Positions 8,080-17,202 of a DNA stretch of 48,761 nucleotides are shown here, one piece after another (position 1 is the stretch's first letter; every line of letters starts with the position of its first letter). This DNA is from Oscillospiraceae bacterium (GTDB lineage: Bacteria > Bacillota > Clostridia > Oscillospirales > Oscillospiraceae). Location: the NCBI GenBank assembly GCA_022800525.1, contig JAAWQM010000017.1, positions 1 to 48,761 on the forward strand, written 5' to 3'. The notes beneath the pieces were generated by a model. That model searched no databases. It was given only the letters and a program-made list of their open reading frames with translations, and was not told where the DNA came from. The position numbers and the translations under genes were made by a program.

Positions 8080-8307
8080 CTCCGGAGTGCAAAGGTCCTG
8101 GAAATCAATTTTGAACACGGTCAGGAACCTGCGGTATGCCGGACGGAAAACGGGAAAAACAGCCGGAGGAAACGTCCGGCTGTTTCCCGCCCTTGCAGCG
8201 GACAGGGAGCAGACGCTTTTTCTCTCCCGAACGGCGCTCCGCAGTCTGCAAGAGCCGTCAAATGAAAATGAAAAATTTTTCTGGTCAAAAAATAATTGAA
8301 AAATAGA
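8080..8307. other. Intergenic region with repeat fragment and hairpin
   Basis: No gene is seen here. GGAAATCAATTTTGAAC at 8100-8116 matches one end of the dispersed palindromic element. An imperfect hairpin spans about 8151-8189 (ACAGCCGGA with TCCGGCTGT). An AT-rich stretch follows before the lexA promoter. Confidence 0.5.
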
Positions 8308-8346
8308 AGAACAGGCGTTGCATTTTTCGCCAGGGCGTGTTATAAT
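8308..8346 (+). promoter_or_regulatory. lexA promoter with overlapping SOS box
   Basis: TTGCAT (8318-8323) and TATAAT (8341-8346) are 17 bases apart. GAACAGGCGTT at 8309-8319 fits the core of the Gram-positive SOS box (GAACRNRYGTT) at all 11 positions and overlaps the -35 element. LexA bound here would block its own promoter. Confidence 0.82.
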
Positions 8347-8397
8347 GCAACCAGCAATCAACGCAGACAACGCAGATTTATAATTGGAGGATCCGTT

Positions 8398-8988
8398 ATG
8401 CCGAAAAAGACTGATATGACAGACCGCATTTATCAATATTTACAGACCATCATCCCCGAGCAGGGATACGCGCCTTCCGTACGCGAGATCGGCGAAGCTG
8501 TGGGGCTGAAGAGCCCGTCCACAGTCCATTTCCACCTCAAGCGCCTCCAGGAGCAAGGCCGTATTGCGAAGGGGGACTTCAAGGGCCGCGCCATCGTGCT
8601 GACCCAGCAGTATGAGAAGGACCGTATCCCCATTGTAGGCGACGTGGCCGCCGGGGCGCCGATCCTGGCGCAGGAGTGCGTCGACGATTATTTGACCTTC
8701 GACTGTCACGGGCGCGAGGGGGAGTATTTCGCCCTGCGGGTCCGTGGGGAGTCCATGCTGAAGGCCGGAATTCTGCCGGACGATCTGGTGGTTGTGCGCC
8801 GTCAGGCCACTGCCTCCAACGGAGAGATCGTGGTGGCGTTGCTGGACGATGAGGCCACGGTGAAGCGCTTCTCCAAGCAGAACGGCGCGATCTGGCTCCT
8901 GCCGGAGAATGACGCCTACCAGCCCATTGACGGTACCCACGCTCAGGTTCTGGGGCGCGTTACGGCGGTAGTGCGGCAGTACGATTGA
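8398..8988 (+). CDS. lexA: LexA SOS repressor
   Basis: The 196-residue protein has a winged HTH (residues about 1-65, with YAPSVREIGEAVGLKSPSTV), the Ala85-Gly86 self-cleavage site in DVAAGAP, catalytic Ser119 (RGESM) and Lys156 (ATVKRF). RecA filaments on damaged DNA stimulate cleavage and open the SOS regulon. The start at 8398 follows TGGAGG. Length and motifs are complete. It is single and ends in a strong hairpin terminator. Confidence 0.97.
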   Translation: MPKKTDMTDRIYQYLQTIIPEQGYAPSVREIGEAVGLKSPSTVHFHLKRLQEQGRIAKGDFKGRAIVLTQQYEKDRIPIVGDVAAGAPILAQECVDDYLTFDCHGREGEYFALRVRGESMLKAGILPDDLVVVRRQATASNGEIVVALLDDEATVKRFSKQNGAIWLLPENDAYQPIDGTHAQVLGRVTAVVRQYD

Positions 8989-8999
8989 CAGGGCAGCGG

Positions 9000-9046
9000 A
9001 AAAATCCATCAGAAGGCATCGCAGAGCTGCCTTCTGATGGATTTTT
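9000..9046. terminator. lexA terminator
   Basis: A perfect 19-bp stem (9000-9018 with 9028-9046) with a 9-base loop and a terminal T run. The A run on the other side could also serve the convergent FapA-like gene. Confidence 0.88.
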
Positions 9047-9092
9047 CATGCGCAAAAAGGGCGCCGCTGGATCCGGAGCGCAGACCTGCCGC

Positions 9093-10901
9093 TCACATCA
9101 CAACAATCTCGTCATTGACGATGGTGATGACGCAGCGCCGCTCCACATTGTGCAGGCGGAGCGATTCACTGCCAATCCGAATCTTTGTGCCGGGGTAGGC
9201 AATGGCGCATTCCAGACGCCCAACGCCGCTGTCCTCGCTTTTGCCGCTCTCTTCGGCTTCCTCGTCTCCTGCGTCATCGCTGCGCGACTCCAGCTGGCGA
9301 AGCTTCATCTCCGCTGTCATCAGTCTGATCTTCGCCTTGCCCAGGAGGCTGGAACGGACAGGGCTCTCCGGCTGGCAGGAAAGCCGCTCCAGCTCCATCT
9401 CCAGGCGGTTGACCTCCCGCTGGGCCACCTCCTGCTCAAAGCTGCCGCATGGGTTTCCGCCCAGATGGATGGAGGTCTTGCACTCCGACTGGGAGCCGAC
9501 GGCATTGGCCCGGACCCGTTTTGCCGCCCATACCCGGCCCCCCATGATGCTGCCCCGGCCCGATTGGACCACCACTTCTCCGCCGCAGTAAATGCTGCTG
9601 CTGATGATGCAGTCGGTCTGAAGGTTCTCCCGCACGGAGATCGTTGCGTTTTCCACATATTTTGAGAACACATTGCGGTGGACCTGAACGGTAGTGGTGC
9701 CATCGCCCAGAATGCCCTTGACCACCACCAGATCTCCCCCGGCCTCCACGGTGCTCCCGGCCTCCACCACGCCGGCTACCTGGATGTTTCCCCTGGCCCG
9801 GACAGTGAAGCCGCTGAGCACATTGCCGCGGATGTTGATGTCCCCCATGAAGTTGAGATTTCCGGTGGAGAAATCCACGTCCCCGGCAATCTCCAGCACG
9901 GGGTTGACCTGAAAACTGCGCCCGGTGAACTCCACCGAGCCCGCGATGGTGGCCAGAAGTTGGGTGCCGTCCTCGCTGATCTCCGTATTCCGTCCCTTGG
10001 GAAGGGGGACGTCCCGACCGCTCTTGGCGGGAATCTCTTCGTTCAGGACCGAACGTCCCGGCTCGCCCTCCGTCGGCTTGATCAGATGGCAGATTTCCTC
10101 CCCCTGGTCTACGTTGCGGATGAGGTTGAGGGCGGTATAATCCACCTGGTCGAACTCATCCACATCCAGCGTACGCTCAACAACTCTTGGGAAGTTGTCA
10201 ACGATGTTGCCGTTTTTACCGTTGAAGGCGGGTTTGCCCCGGGCGACCAGGTAGAGGTTGAAATACTTCCTTTCGTTGTGGGCGAGCTGGTTCACCAGGT
10301 TTGTGTCCACTCCATAGTCGATGCCCCGTTCTATCAGCGCCTCATAGAGTTGGTTCCGGGACAGCTCTTTTCCTCCCCGCATCGGCGGGAATACCAGAAT
10401 CCAGGCCAGGAGCTTGTCGGCGGAGAGGAAAAAGCAGGGCAGCGCGTCCAATGCCGGCGGACCCTCCGCCTGCTGCTCCGGAGACTCCTGCTCTTCCTCT
10501 TTGGCTTTTGAGTCCTTGTCCTTTCGCTTTTTCTTTCCGAGGCCGCCCTTATTTTTTCCTCTGGCTTCCTTCATGCGCGCGTTACAGGCCGCCGTTACCT
10601 GCGTCCGCAGGCGGGGAAGCTCTATACGCAGCGTCTCCGGGGACAGCAGGCCCTCCTCGTCCAGACAGAGCCTGGGGGTGGGCAGATAGCCGGCCTCATG
10701 CCGCCGCTGGCTGTGAAGCTGATAAATCTGATGCTCTTCGGGCAGCTCCAGCACATACTGGCTTGGGTCACGGTCCGCTGTTACCAGAATTTCCTCCCTG
10801 ACGGGCTCCGGCGCTTCGGGAACCGTTTTCTGCGCCGTCTCAACCGGCTCCGCCGTCTTCTGTCCCGAGAGGAGGGACGTAAGTTTCTTCTTAATCGACA
10901 T
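9093..10901 (-). CDS. FapA/DUF342 family protein
   Basis: The 602-residue protein matches FapA/DUF342. Residues about 40-260 hold the N-terminal domain (SADKLLAWILVFPPMRGGKELS, VDTNLVNQLAHNERKY). Then comes a beta-helix-like stretch with repeated GDINIRGNVLSGFTVRARGN turns and a coiled-coil region (EQEVAQREVNRLEMELERL). A lysine-rich low-complexity insert (GLGKKKRKDKDSKAKEEEQ) sits near residue 145. FapA was named for a flagellar assembly role in Vibrio, but many carriers have no flagella and the function is open. The ATG at 10901 is preferred. AGGAG lies 14 bases upstream, and an in-frame GTG overlapping that site is possible. Confidence 0.82.
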   Translation of the reverse strand: MSIKKKLTSLLSGQKTAEPVETAQKTVPEAPEPVREEILVTADRDPSQYVLELPEEHQIYQLHSQRRHEAGYLPTPRLCLDEEGLLSPETLRIELPRLRTQVTAACNARMKEARGKNKGGLGKKKRKDKDSKAKEEEQESPEQQAEGPPALDALPCFFLSADKLLAWILVFPPMRGGKELSRNQLYEALIERGIDYGVDTNLVNQLAHNERKYFNLYLVARGKPAFNGKNGNIVDNFPRVVERTLDVDEFDQVDYTALNLIRNVDQGEEICHLIKPTEGEPGRSVLNEEIPAKSGRDVPLPKGRNTEISEDGTQLLATIAGSVEFTGRSFQVNPVLEIAGDVDFSTGNLNFMGDINIRGNVLSGFTVRARGNIQVAGVVEAGSTVEAGGDLVVVKGILGDGTTTVQVHRNVFSKYVENATISVRENLQTDCIISSSIYCGGEVVVQSGRGSIMGGRVWAAKRVRANAVGSQSECKTSIHLGGNPCGSFEQEVAQREVNRLEMELERLSCQPESPVRSSLLGKAKIRLMTAEMKLRQLESRSDDAGDEEAEESGKSEDSGVGRLECAIAYPGTKIRIGSESLRLHNVERRCVITIVNDEIVVM

Positions 10902-10994
10902 GGCTGGTACGATCACTCCTTTATCAATCAACCACTACCCTATATTTTACATGAAGCGCCCCCTGTCTGTCAAGGATGCTGTTCATTTCTTCCA

Positions 10995-11125
10995 GGGAAA
11001 TCAACTCTGAGAAGAGCCTTCGCCCCAACCGCGCCAGACTGTATAGGGGCGCACATTGTGCGCGCTTCTCCAGGGCAGAACCGCGCCATGGAGAAGCCTG
11101 CATCCACACCATCAGAAGGCGCTCT
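10995..11125. repeat. Diverged copy of the palindromic element
   Basis: GGAAATCAACTCTGAGAAG and then GCGCCAGACTGTATAGGGGCG parallel the order of the complete element at 28630-28754 (GGAAATCAATTTTCAGAAG ... CACCAGACTGTGTAGGGGCG). A second hairpin (CTTCTCCA/TGGAGAAG) follows. It fills the gap between the MATE gene end and the FapA-like gene start. Confidence 0.6.
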
Positions 11126-11130
11126 GCTTG

Positions 11131-12459
11131 TCAGACCTTTGCATTCAGCGGGTTCCAGCTTCCCTTCAGATATGTGAGCAAATACAGCACAAACAGCAGC
11201 ATATTGTGCGCGATCATACACGCCCAGGCAGAAATCAGCCCCATGCCCAGGAACCGGGTGCAGATCAGCGTTCCCACAATGCGGATACACCACATACCTG
11301 TGATATTGTAGACAAAGGGGGGGCGGGTTTTTCCGACGCCCATCATCAGGCCCTCGACGATGATGGACACCCCGTAAAAGGGCTCAGAAACCGCCACCAT
11401 GCGCAGAACCGTACTGCCCAGCGCAATAACCTCCGGGCTTCTGGTGAAAAGGCGCATCAGCGCCGGAGCGGAGAAAAAGAGGGCTGTGCCTGAGAGGATC
11501 ATCAGCACAATCTCAATGGGCATGAACATATTGGCCAGGGACTTCATGCGCTCCCTGTCTCCCGCACCGTAGGCGTTCCCGGACAGGGTCGCGGCGGCGG
11601 TCTGCATTCCATAGCCGGGGATGTAGAAGGCCGATTCTACGGTGTTGGCGATGGTATGGGCGGCGGTAGCTACCTCGCCGAGGGCGTTAATCATGGAGGC
11701 AAAGACCACAAAGCCCAGAGATGTGCCCATGCGCTGGAGCATATTGGGAAGGGCGATTCTGACGCAGGGCTTCAAGACATCCATGTCCGGCTTCAGGCTC
11801 ATGCCCTTCGGGGAGACCATCGGGTGCTTCCAGAGCACCCAGGTGATGTGGATGCCGCCCCAGACGAAGGAGAGGGCGCTGGCTGCCGCCGCTCCAATCA
11901 CGCCCCATCCGGCGCCCGGCATAGTGAACTGAACGCCCGCCAGGGAGACTGTCCGGGTCTCATAGATCAGCAGGAAATTCAAAACGACGTTGATGCAGTT
12001 GACAATAATGCCCACCTTCATCGGCGTCTTGGTATCGCCTGCCGCCCGGAGGACCGTTCCGAAGAGGATGGTTGCGGCCCTTGGCAGCATGGGAAGATAA
12101 ATGATAAGGAAATAGGTCCCGGCCAGCTTCTGGATCGCAGGATCCGCCTGCATCCATACGGGAACCATGCCGCTGATAGCGGCGCAGATGGCGGCGGACT
12201 CGTTCCCCGCGCCGCAGGCCTTGGCAATCAGCGCCAGAAAGCCCACGCCCATGGCGGAAAATGTGCTGACGACCAGCCAGCCAAACGTGCCTGTCGCTCC
12301 GACTGCCGCAGTAGCCTGGGTGCCCAGAGCGCCTACCATGGCTGTGTCAATGTACTGGACCGCCGTCTGCATGACCTGCTCGACGATAGTAGGCCATGCC
12401 AGAGTCATGATGGCAACGGCGGTAACCCAAGCGGTCTGCGGCTTTTCTTTACAATTCAC
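11131..12459 (-). CDS. MATE family efflux transporter, possibly internally deleted
   Basis: The 442-residue protein is a MATE-type cation-coupled drug exporter, with WPTIVEQVMQTAVQYIDTAMVG near the N-terminus and GAAIGA-like repeats in both halves. The start is GTG at 12459, behind AGAGGAG at 6 bases. The in-frame ATG at 12513 overlaps the -10 box and cannot be in the mRNA. After KACGAGNESAA the protein goes almost straight to SGMVPVWMQADPAI. In relatives about 20-25 more residues, mostly a membrane helix, lie there, so one helix of the first half appears shortened or lost. Function may be impaired. Confidence 0.85.
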   Translation of the reverse strand: MNCKEKPQTAWVTAVAIMTLAWPTIVEQVMQTAVQYIDTAMVGALGTQATAAVGATGTFGWLVVSTFSAMGVGFLALIAKACGAGNESAAICAAISGMVPVWMQADPAIQKLAGTYFLIIYLPMLPRAATILFGTVLRAAGDTKTPMKVGIIVNCINVVLNFLLIYETRTVSLAGVQFTMPGAGWGVIGAAAASALSFVWGGIHITWVLWKHPMVSPKGMSLKPDMDVLKPCVRIALPNMLQRMGTSLGFVVFASMINALGEVATAAHTIANTVESAFYIPGYGMQTAAATLSGNAYGAGDRERMKSLANMFMPIEIVLMILSGTALFFSAPALMRLFTRSPEVIALGSTVLRMVAVSEPFYGVSIIVEGLMMGVGKTRPPFVYNITGMWCIRIVGTLICTRFLGMGLISAWACMIAHNMLLFVLYLLTYLKGSWNPLNAKV

Positions 12460-12511
12460 TTTGTACTCCTCTCCGTATACCACATCAGCTTTTCGTATTG
12501 TTATGACAGCC

Positions 12512-12540
12512 ATTATAGACGAAACAGCATGGAATCACAA
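12512..12540 (-). promoter_or_regulatory. MATE gene promoter
   Basis: On the minus strand TTGTGA (12535-12540) and TATAAT (12512-12517) are 17 bases apart. The site decides the MATE start codon, because transcription begins near 12505. Confidence 0.8.
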
Positions 12541-12627
12541 GTATGATTTAGTTGTTCAGTGTGAACCCTGGGGTTGTGTCTGATGGAGGGGGTGGATGCA
12601 GTCCCTACTCACTGCTGCCGGGCCTTC

Positions 12628-12650
12628 CGGCAAAAACAGCCGTTTTGCCG
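12628..12650 (-). terminator. Possible terminator after cobQ
   Basis: CGGCAAAA pairs with TTTTGCCG around a 7-base loop just past the cobQ stop. A T run is inside the arm but none follows it, so this is a weak candidate. Confidence 0.4.
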
Positions 12651-12654
12651 TATT

Positions 12655-14118
12655 CTAATTACATGCTTCGACAATCCGGTAGACGGCCTCCATGTCCAAG
12701 CTTTGCCGTACCGCGTCCGCCAGGATGTCGTACTGCCGCTCCCGGTAGGCGGCGGGGTCGAAGGCTCCCAACTGGGTGAAATCCTTCCCGGAACGCTTGC
12801 ACAGCGCCCGCAGCACGGTGTCCGCCACCCCGGCCGCGTCAAAAACACCGTGGACATAGGTGCCATAAACGTTCCCCCGCCCCACCAGGGCGGGGCGGGC
12901 TTCGCCGCTGCGCCCCATATGAATCTCGTAGCCCTCGTAAGCCATGCCCGACAGCGGGGCCAGCAGGCCCTCCACCGCCGGGAAGGTCCCCCGCGTCTGG
13001 GTCTGGACCTTCTCGCCCCGGAACACGGTTTCCATATCCAGCAGCCCCAATCCGGCAATCTCGGTTCCGGCAGCGGCTTCCGCGCCCTCCGGGTCGGAGA
13101 TTTTCCTGCCCAGCATCTGGTACCCGCCGCAGATGCCCAGTACAGTCGTTCCGGCGGAGGCGGCCTGCAATACTGCGGCCTCCAGCCCGCTCTGGCGCAG
13201 CCAGCGCAGGTCCTCAATGGTGCTCTTGGTCCCCGGCAAGAGGATGAGGTCTGGCGCGCCAAGCTCGCGGGTACTGCCCACATACCGCAGGGATACGTTC
13301 TCATACCGCTCGAAGGGACTGAAATCGGTGAAATTGGAGATGCGGGGCAGGCGGATGACCGCCACATCAATGAGCCGAGCCTCCGTCCCCCGGTCGAACC
13401 GGGCAGAGAGGCTGTCCTCATCGTCGATGTCCACATGAAGATAGGGCACTACCCCCGTCACCGGTACGCCGCACAATTTCTCCAGAATCTCAATTCCCGG
13501 CTCCAGGATGGCCCGGTCGCCCCGGAACTTGTTGACCACCACGCCCTTGATTCTGGCCCGCTCGTCCGCCTCCAGCAGGGCCACCGTGCCGTAAAGCTGG
13601 GCGAACACGCCGCCCCGGTCGATGTCGCCCACCAGCAGTACCGGAGCGTCTACCAGCTTCGCCAGCCCCATGTTCACGATGTCGTCCTTTTTCAGATTGA
13701 TTTCCGCCGGGCTCCCAGCGCCCTCAATAACGATGATGTCGTACTCCGCCGCCAGACTGTTGTACGCCTCCAGCACCGCCGGGATGAAGTCGGGCTTCCT
13801 CCGGTAGTACTCCATGGCCCGCATGTTTCCCTGGACCGCGCCGTTGACGATCACCTGGCTCCCCATGTCGGTGGTGGGCTTGAGAAGGATGGGGTTCATC
13901 CGCACGTCCGGCGCAATCCTGGCAGCTTCGGCCTGCACCACCTGGGCGCGTCCCATCTCGCCGCCGTCCGCTGTGATGAAGGAATTGAGCGCCATGTTCT
14001 GGCTCTTGAATGGCGCGACCTTATAGCCGTCCTGCCGGAAGACCCGGCACAGCCCAGCCGCCAGCAAGCTCTTTCCCGCATTGGACATGGTGCCCTGAAT
14101 CATGATGTTCTTTGCCAT
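12655..14118 (-). CDS. cobQ: Cobyric acid synthase
   Basis: The 487-residue protein has an N-terminal ATP-binding domain ([29 protein letters not shown]) and a C-terminal glutamine amidotransferase domain with Cys in GICGGYQML and His in GTYVHGVFD. It amidates adenosylcobyrinic a,c-diamide at four carboxylates in the late anaerobic or aerobic B12 pathway. It starts 11 bases after the cobD stop, with AAGGAGG before the ATG, so the two form an operon. No other cob genes lie nearby. Confidence 0.96.
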   Translation of the reverse strand: MAKNIMIQGTMSNAGKSLLAAGLCRVFRQDGYKVAPFKSQNMALNSFITADGGEMGRAQVVQAEAARIAPDVRMNPILLKPTTDMGSQVIVNGAVQGNMRAMEYYRRKPDFIPAVLEAYNSLAAEYDIIVIEGAGSPAEINLKKDDIVNMGLAKLVDAPVLLVGDIDRGGVFAQLYGTVALLEADERARIKGVVVNKFRGDRAILEPGIEILEKLCGVPVTGVVPYLHVDIDDEDSLSARFDRGTEARLIDVAVIRLPRISNFTDFSPFERYENVSLRYVGSTRELGAPDLILLPGTKSTIEDLRWLRQSGLEAAVLQAASAGTTVLGICGGYQMLGRKISDPEGAEAAAGTEIAGLGLLDMETVFRGEKVQTQTRGTFPAVEGLLAPLSGMAYEGYEIHMGRSGEARPALVGRGNVYGTYVHGVFDAAGVADTVLRALCKRSGKDFTQLGAFDPAAYRERQYDILADAVRQSLDMEAVYRIVEACN

Positions 14119-14129
14119 ATGCAGCCTCC

Positions 14130-15182
14130 TTATTGAATGATCTTCGCCAGCGCGGCGGTCAGCCGCCGGTTTTCATCGCGGGTCTTGACCGCCACGCGGT
14201 ACCAGCCGCAGCCCAGTCCCTCATAATTGGAGCAGTCCCGGATTAGAATTCCACGTTCCAGCAGAGGAGCCGCCAGCTCCTGTTCGCTTTTCAGCAGCAG
14301 ATAGTTCGCCTGAGACGGACACACCCAGAGCCTCAGCGCCTCCAGTCCTGCCGCCAGCCGGGGACGCTCCTCCTGAATCAACTCCCACGACCGCTGGAGA
14401 AAGTCCTGTTCCCCCAGCGCGGCGGCTCCGGCCCTCTGGGCCGGAAGCGATACGTTCCAGGGCTGCACGGCCCGTCCCATTTTCGCCAGCAGCTCCCGGT
14501 CCGCGCTGAGGCAGTATCCCAGCCGCAGTCCCGCCATGCCGTATGTCTTGGTGAAGGCTTTCAGCAGGAAAAGCCCTGGGAATGCTTCCAGACGCCCCTT
14601 CAGGGAGGCGGTCCGGCTCCTGTCGCTCAGCTCCAGGAAGCACTCGTCCACAAACAGCCGGATGTCTCTGTCCTGACAGATACGGCAGATTTCCGCCAGG
14701 ATCTCCTCTTGAATCAGCCGCCCGGTAGGATTATTGGGGCTGCACAGGAAAACGGCTCCGGCGGGCGTGTCCCGCAGCGTACGAAGGAACGCCTCTGTTA
14801 CCTCAAACCCGTCCTCCTCCCGCAGCGGATGGGACAGAACCTGGCAACCCTCCGCTTGCAGGGCAGCGGCGTATTCAGAGAATGTCGGGGCGGTCACCAG
14901 CGCGGTCCTTGCGCCGATGGCGCGGCAGTAGGAGTAGATCAGCTCCGCCGCCCCGCAGCCGCAGAGGATGTAATCCTCCGGTACGCCCTCGTACGCCGCC
15001 AGCGCTCCGGCCAGCTCCCGGCAGCAGGGGTCCGGGTACTGGCATAAGTCCGGTGCGGACTCCCGCACCGCCTTGATGACGGCGGGCGGCGTACCCAGCG
15101 GGTTGGTGTTGACGGAAAAATCCAGCTCTACGGTGCGGCCATACAGGTCGCCCCCGTGAGCGTTCAGCGTTTGATACAGCAT
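14130..15182 (-). CDS. cobD: Threonine-phosphate decarboxylase
   Basis: The 350-residue PLP enzyme (fold type I, histidinol-phosphate aminotransferase-like) begins with [20 protein letters not shown], typical of CobD, with the PLP lysine in [18 protein letters not shown]. It converts L-threonine O-3-phosphate to (R)-1-aminopropan-2-ol phosphate for the nucleotide loop of cobalamin. The start at 15182 follows GGAGG at 6 bases; earlier codons overlap the promoter. With cobQ next to it the role in B12 synthesis is well supported. Confidence 0.92.
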   Translation of the reverse strand: MLYQTLNAHGGDLYGRTVELDFSVNTNPLGTPPAVIKAVRESAPDLCQYPDPCCRELAGALAAYEGVPEDYILCGCGAAELIYSYCRAIGARTALVTAPTFSEYAAALQAEGCQVLSHPLREEDGFEVTEAFLRTLRDTPAGAVFLCSPNNPTGRLIQEEILAEICRICQDRDIRLFVDECFLELSDRSRTASLKGRLEAFPGLFLLKAFTKTYGMAGLRLGYCLSADRELLAKMGRAVQPWNVSLPAQRAGAAALGEQDFLQRSWELIQEERPRLAAGLEALRLWVCPSQANYLLLKSEQELAAPLLERGILIRDCSNYEGLGCGWYRVAVKTRDENRRLTAALAKIIQ

Positions 15183-15206
15183 AGACAGCCTCCGGCGTTT
15201 TTTGTC

Positions 15207-15235
15207 ATCATAACACAACAGGGAGGAAAAGTCCA
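15207..15235 (-). promoter_or_regulatory. Probable cobD-cobQ promoter
   Basis: On the minus strand TGGACT (15230-15235) and TATGAT (15207-15212) are 17 bases apart. I looked for cobalamin riboswitch sequence between here and cobD and the leader is too short to hold one. Confidence 0.55.
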
Positions 15236-15353
15236 CCATGTTGTGACTGTGGCAAATGCCAAAAGGATGGGTACAGCCACAATCATTATCATCACAAAAC
15301 CCTCAGAGGAATCTATTTTCACAGGATCAAAATGCCAAAATGTGGCCAAAACC

Positions 15354-15382
15354 TTGACATAGCATCCGGGCAATGTTAAAAT
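15354..15382 (+). promoter_or_regulatory. Promoter of the ABC-2 exporter operon
   Basis: TTGACA (15354-15359) and TAAAAT (15377-15382) are 17 bases apart. Transcription would begin near 15389. The motif ATGCCAAAA occurs twice just upstream (about 15256 and 15331) and could be an operator. Confidence 0.8.
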
Positions 15383-15388
15383 AAACAT

Positions 15389-15584
15389 CCTTTTTGTCCC
15401 GGGGTTTCCACTCCGGCTCTGGAAAGAGGGCAGCTCTGTCCCGCGCAGGGAAGGCTCGTGACCTCCTGCGCGGCTTGCGGACGGACTGCCTCCCGTTTGC
15501 CTTTAAGGCTACGGCGGCGCGCCTGATCGCCGCCCGCTGGTCTGAAAACAGCGGGATTATCTTTCGGACAGGGAGCAAAAATTG
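15389..15584 (+). other. Long untranslated leader of the ABC-2 operon
   Basis: About 195 bases separate the promoter from the first start codon. The stretch is GC-rich with several possible stems. I recognise no known riboswitch or convincing leader peptide in it. Confidence 0.4.
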
Positions 15585-16382
15585 ATGATCGAAATGAAAG
15601 GTATCTCAAAAACCTACCGGGTCCGGCGTCGGGAGGCCGGATTGGGAAACGCGCTGAAAAGCATCTTCTCCCGCGACTACACCGAGATCCCCGCTCTGCG
15701 GGACATGACCTTCACCGTCCCTGACGGACAGATTCTGGGCTACATCGGCCCCAACGGGGCGGGGAAGAGCACCACTATCAAAATCCTCAGCGGCATCCTG
15801 CGTCCGGACGGCGGGATGTGTACCGTGGACGGACTGGTCCCCTGGGAGGACCGGAAGAAGCATGTAGCCCGCCTGGGCGTGGTCTTCGGGCAGCGGAGCC
15901 AGCTGTGGTGGGACGTGCCCGTCCGGGAGTCCTTCGACCTGCTGCGGGACATCTATCGCGTACCGGAGGCGGCGTACCGGGAGAATCTGGAGCGTCTGAC
16001 GGCCCTGCTGGATCTGGGCGACCTGCTGAGGACTCCGGCGCGGATGCTGTCGCTGGGCCAGCGGATGCGCTGCGAAATCGCCGCCGCCCTGCTTCACGGA
16101 CCGGAGGTCCTGTTCCTGGACGAGCCCACCATCGGCCTGGACGCGGTGAGCAAGCTGAAGGTCCGGGCGTTCATCCTGGAGCAGAACCGGTTGTGCGGCA
16201 CCACGGTCCTGCTGACCACCCACGACATGCAGGACATCGATGCATTGTGTTCCCGGGTGCTGCTGATCGGCAAGGGCCGGCTTCTCCTGGACGGCGACAC
16301 CGCCCAGATCCGCGCCATGGCGGGGGAGAACTTGTCCACTGAGGAATCGGTGGCTGACCTGTACCGCCGCTTCGGCATTTAA
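15585..16382 (+). CDS. ABC-2 exporter ATP-binding protein
   Basis: The 265-residue ATPase has Walker A GPNGAGKST, signature LSLGQRMR, Walker B VLFLDEPTIGLD and the switch histidine in TTHDMQD. It resembles the ATPases of the uncharacterised three-gene exporters of the COG4586/4587/3694 type. I chose the ATG at 15585 (GGGAG 9 bases before); a TTG directly upstream is the alternative. It is followed 13 bases later by the first permease. The substrate is unknown. Confidence 0.92.
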   Translation: MIEMKGISKTYRVRRREAGLGNALKSIFSRDYTEIPALRDMTFTVPDGQILGYIGPNGAGKSTTIKILSGILRPDGGMCTVDGLVPWEDRKKHVARLGVVFGQRSQLWWDVPVRESFDLLRDIYRVPEAAYRENLERLTALLDLGDLLRTPARMLSLGQRMRCEIAAALLHGPEVLFLDEPTIGLDAVSKLKVRAFILEQNRLCGTTVLLTTHDMQDIDALCSRVLLIGKGRLLLDGDTAQIRAMAGENLSTEESVADLYRRFGI

Positions 16383-16395
16383 GGAGGGCGGCAAG

Positions 16396-17199
16396 ATGGG
16401 AAAGTATTGGTCCTTCTTCAGAATGCGGCTGATGGCGGGGCTGCAATACCGGGCCGCCGCCCTGGCGGGCATGAGTACGCAGTTTGTGTGGGGCGCGATG
16501 GAGATTCTGCTGTACCGGGCCTTCTGGCTGGAGGCCCCGGAGCGGTTCCCCATGGGTATGGAGGCCCTGGCCTCCTACATCTGGCTCCAGCAGGCGTTCC
16601 TGACGCTGTTCGCCCTGTGGAACTGGGAGTATGACATCCTGGACGCGGTAAAGACCGGCGCGGTGTCCTACGAGCTGCTGCGGCCTACGGACATCTACAG
16701 CATGTGGATGGCCCGTTCCATTGCCAACCGGCTGGCCCGGGCAGCCCTGCGGATGGTCCCGGTCATCGCGGTCAGCATCTTCATCCCCGCGCCCTACGGC
16801 CTGCGGCTCAGGGTCTCCCCGGCGGTGTTCGGACTGTTCCTGCTGTCCATCGTTCTGATGGTGCTGGTGGTATGCGCCTATACGCTGCTGGTCTATGCCC
16901 TGACCTTCTATCTGACGGACCCCAATGGGATCATGGTGGTGTCAGTGGCGGCGGCGGACCTGTTTGGCGGGGCCATCGTGCCGCTGCCTTTCCTGCCGGA
17001 GGGGGTCCGGCGGTTCGCGGAGCTGACGCCCTTCGCCTCCATGCAGAACGTGCCCCTGCGGATCTTCAGCGGGGACATCACCCTGGCGGAGATCCCCCGT
17101 GTGATGGGGCTGCAAGCATTCTGGATTGCGGCGCTTATCTCAGCGGGGTATCTTCTCACAAGGAACGGCCTGCGCCGCGCAGTGATACTGGGGGGATGA
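16396..17199 (+). CDS. ABC-2 permease, first subunit
   Basis: The 267-residue protein has about six membrane segments and starts with a short cytoplasmic piece (MGKYWSFFRMRLMAGLQYR). It resembles the COG4587 permease. GGAGG precedes the start by 8 bases. It forms, with the next gene, the membrane part of the exporter. The sequence includes VLVVCAYTLLVYALTFYL and a late PLPFLPEGVRRF loop. Confidence 0.88.
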   Translation: MGKYWSFFRMRLMAGLQYRAAALAGMSTQFVWGAMEILLYRAFWLEAPERFPMGMEALASYIWLQQAFLTLFALWNWEYDILDAVKTGAVSYELLRPTDIYSMWMARSIANRLARAALRMVPVIAVSIFIPAPYGLRLRVSPAVFGLFLLSIVLMVLVVCAYTLLVYALTFYLTDPNGIMVVSVAAADLFGGAIVPLPFLPEGVRRFAELTPFASMQNVPLRIFSGDITLAEIPRVMGLQAFWIAALISAGYLLTRNGLRRAVILGG

Positions 17200-17202
17200 G
17201 AG

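Noticed and set aside
15183-15350. Cobalamin riboswitch before cobD
   Set aside because: I looked for the B12-box and GCCACTG core; neither is convincing and the leader from the predicted promoter is only about 20 bases.
15164-15388. Small hydrophobic frame upstream of cobD on the minus strand
   Set aside because: It contains a membrane-like stretch but overlaps the cobD promoter and start and lacks a ribosome site.
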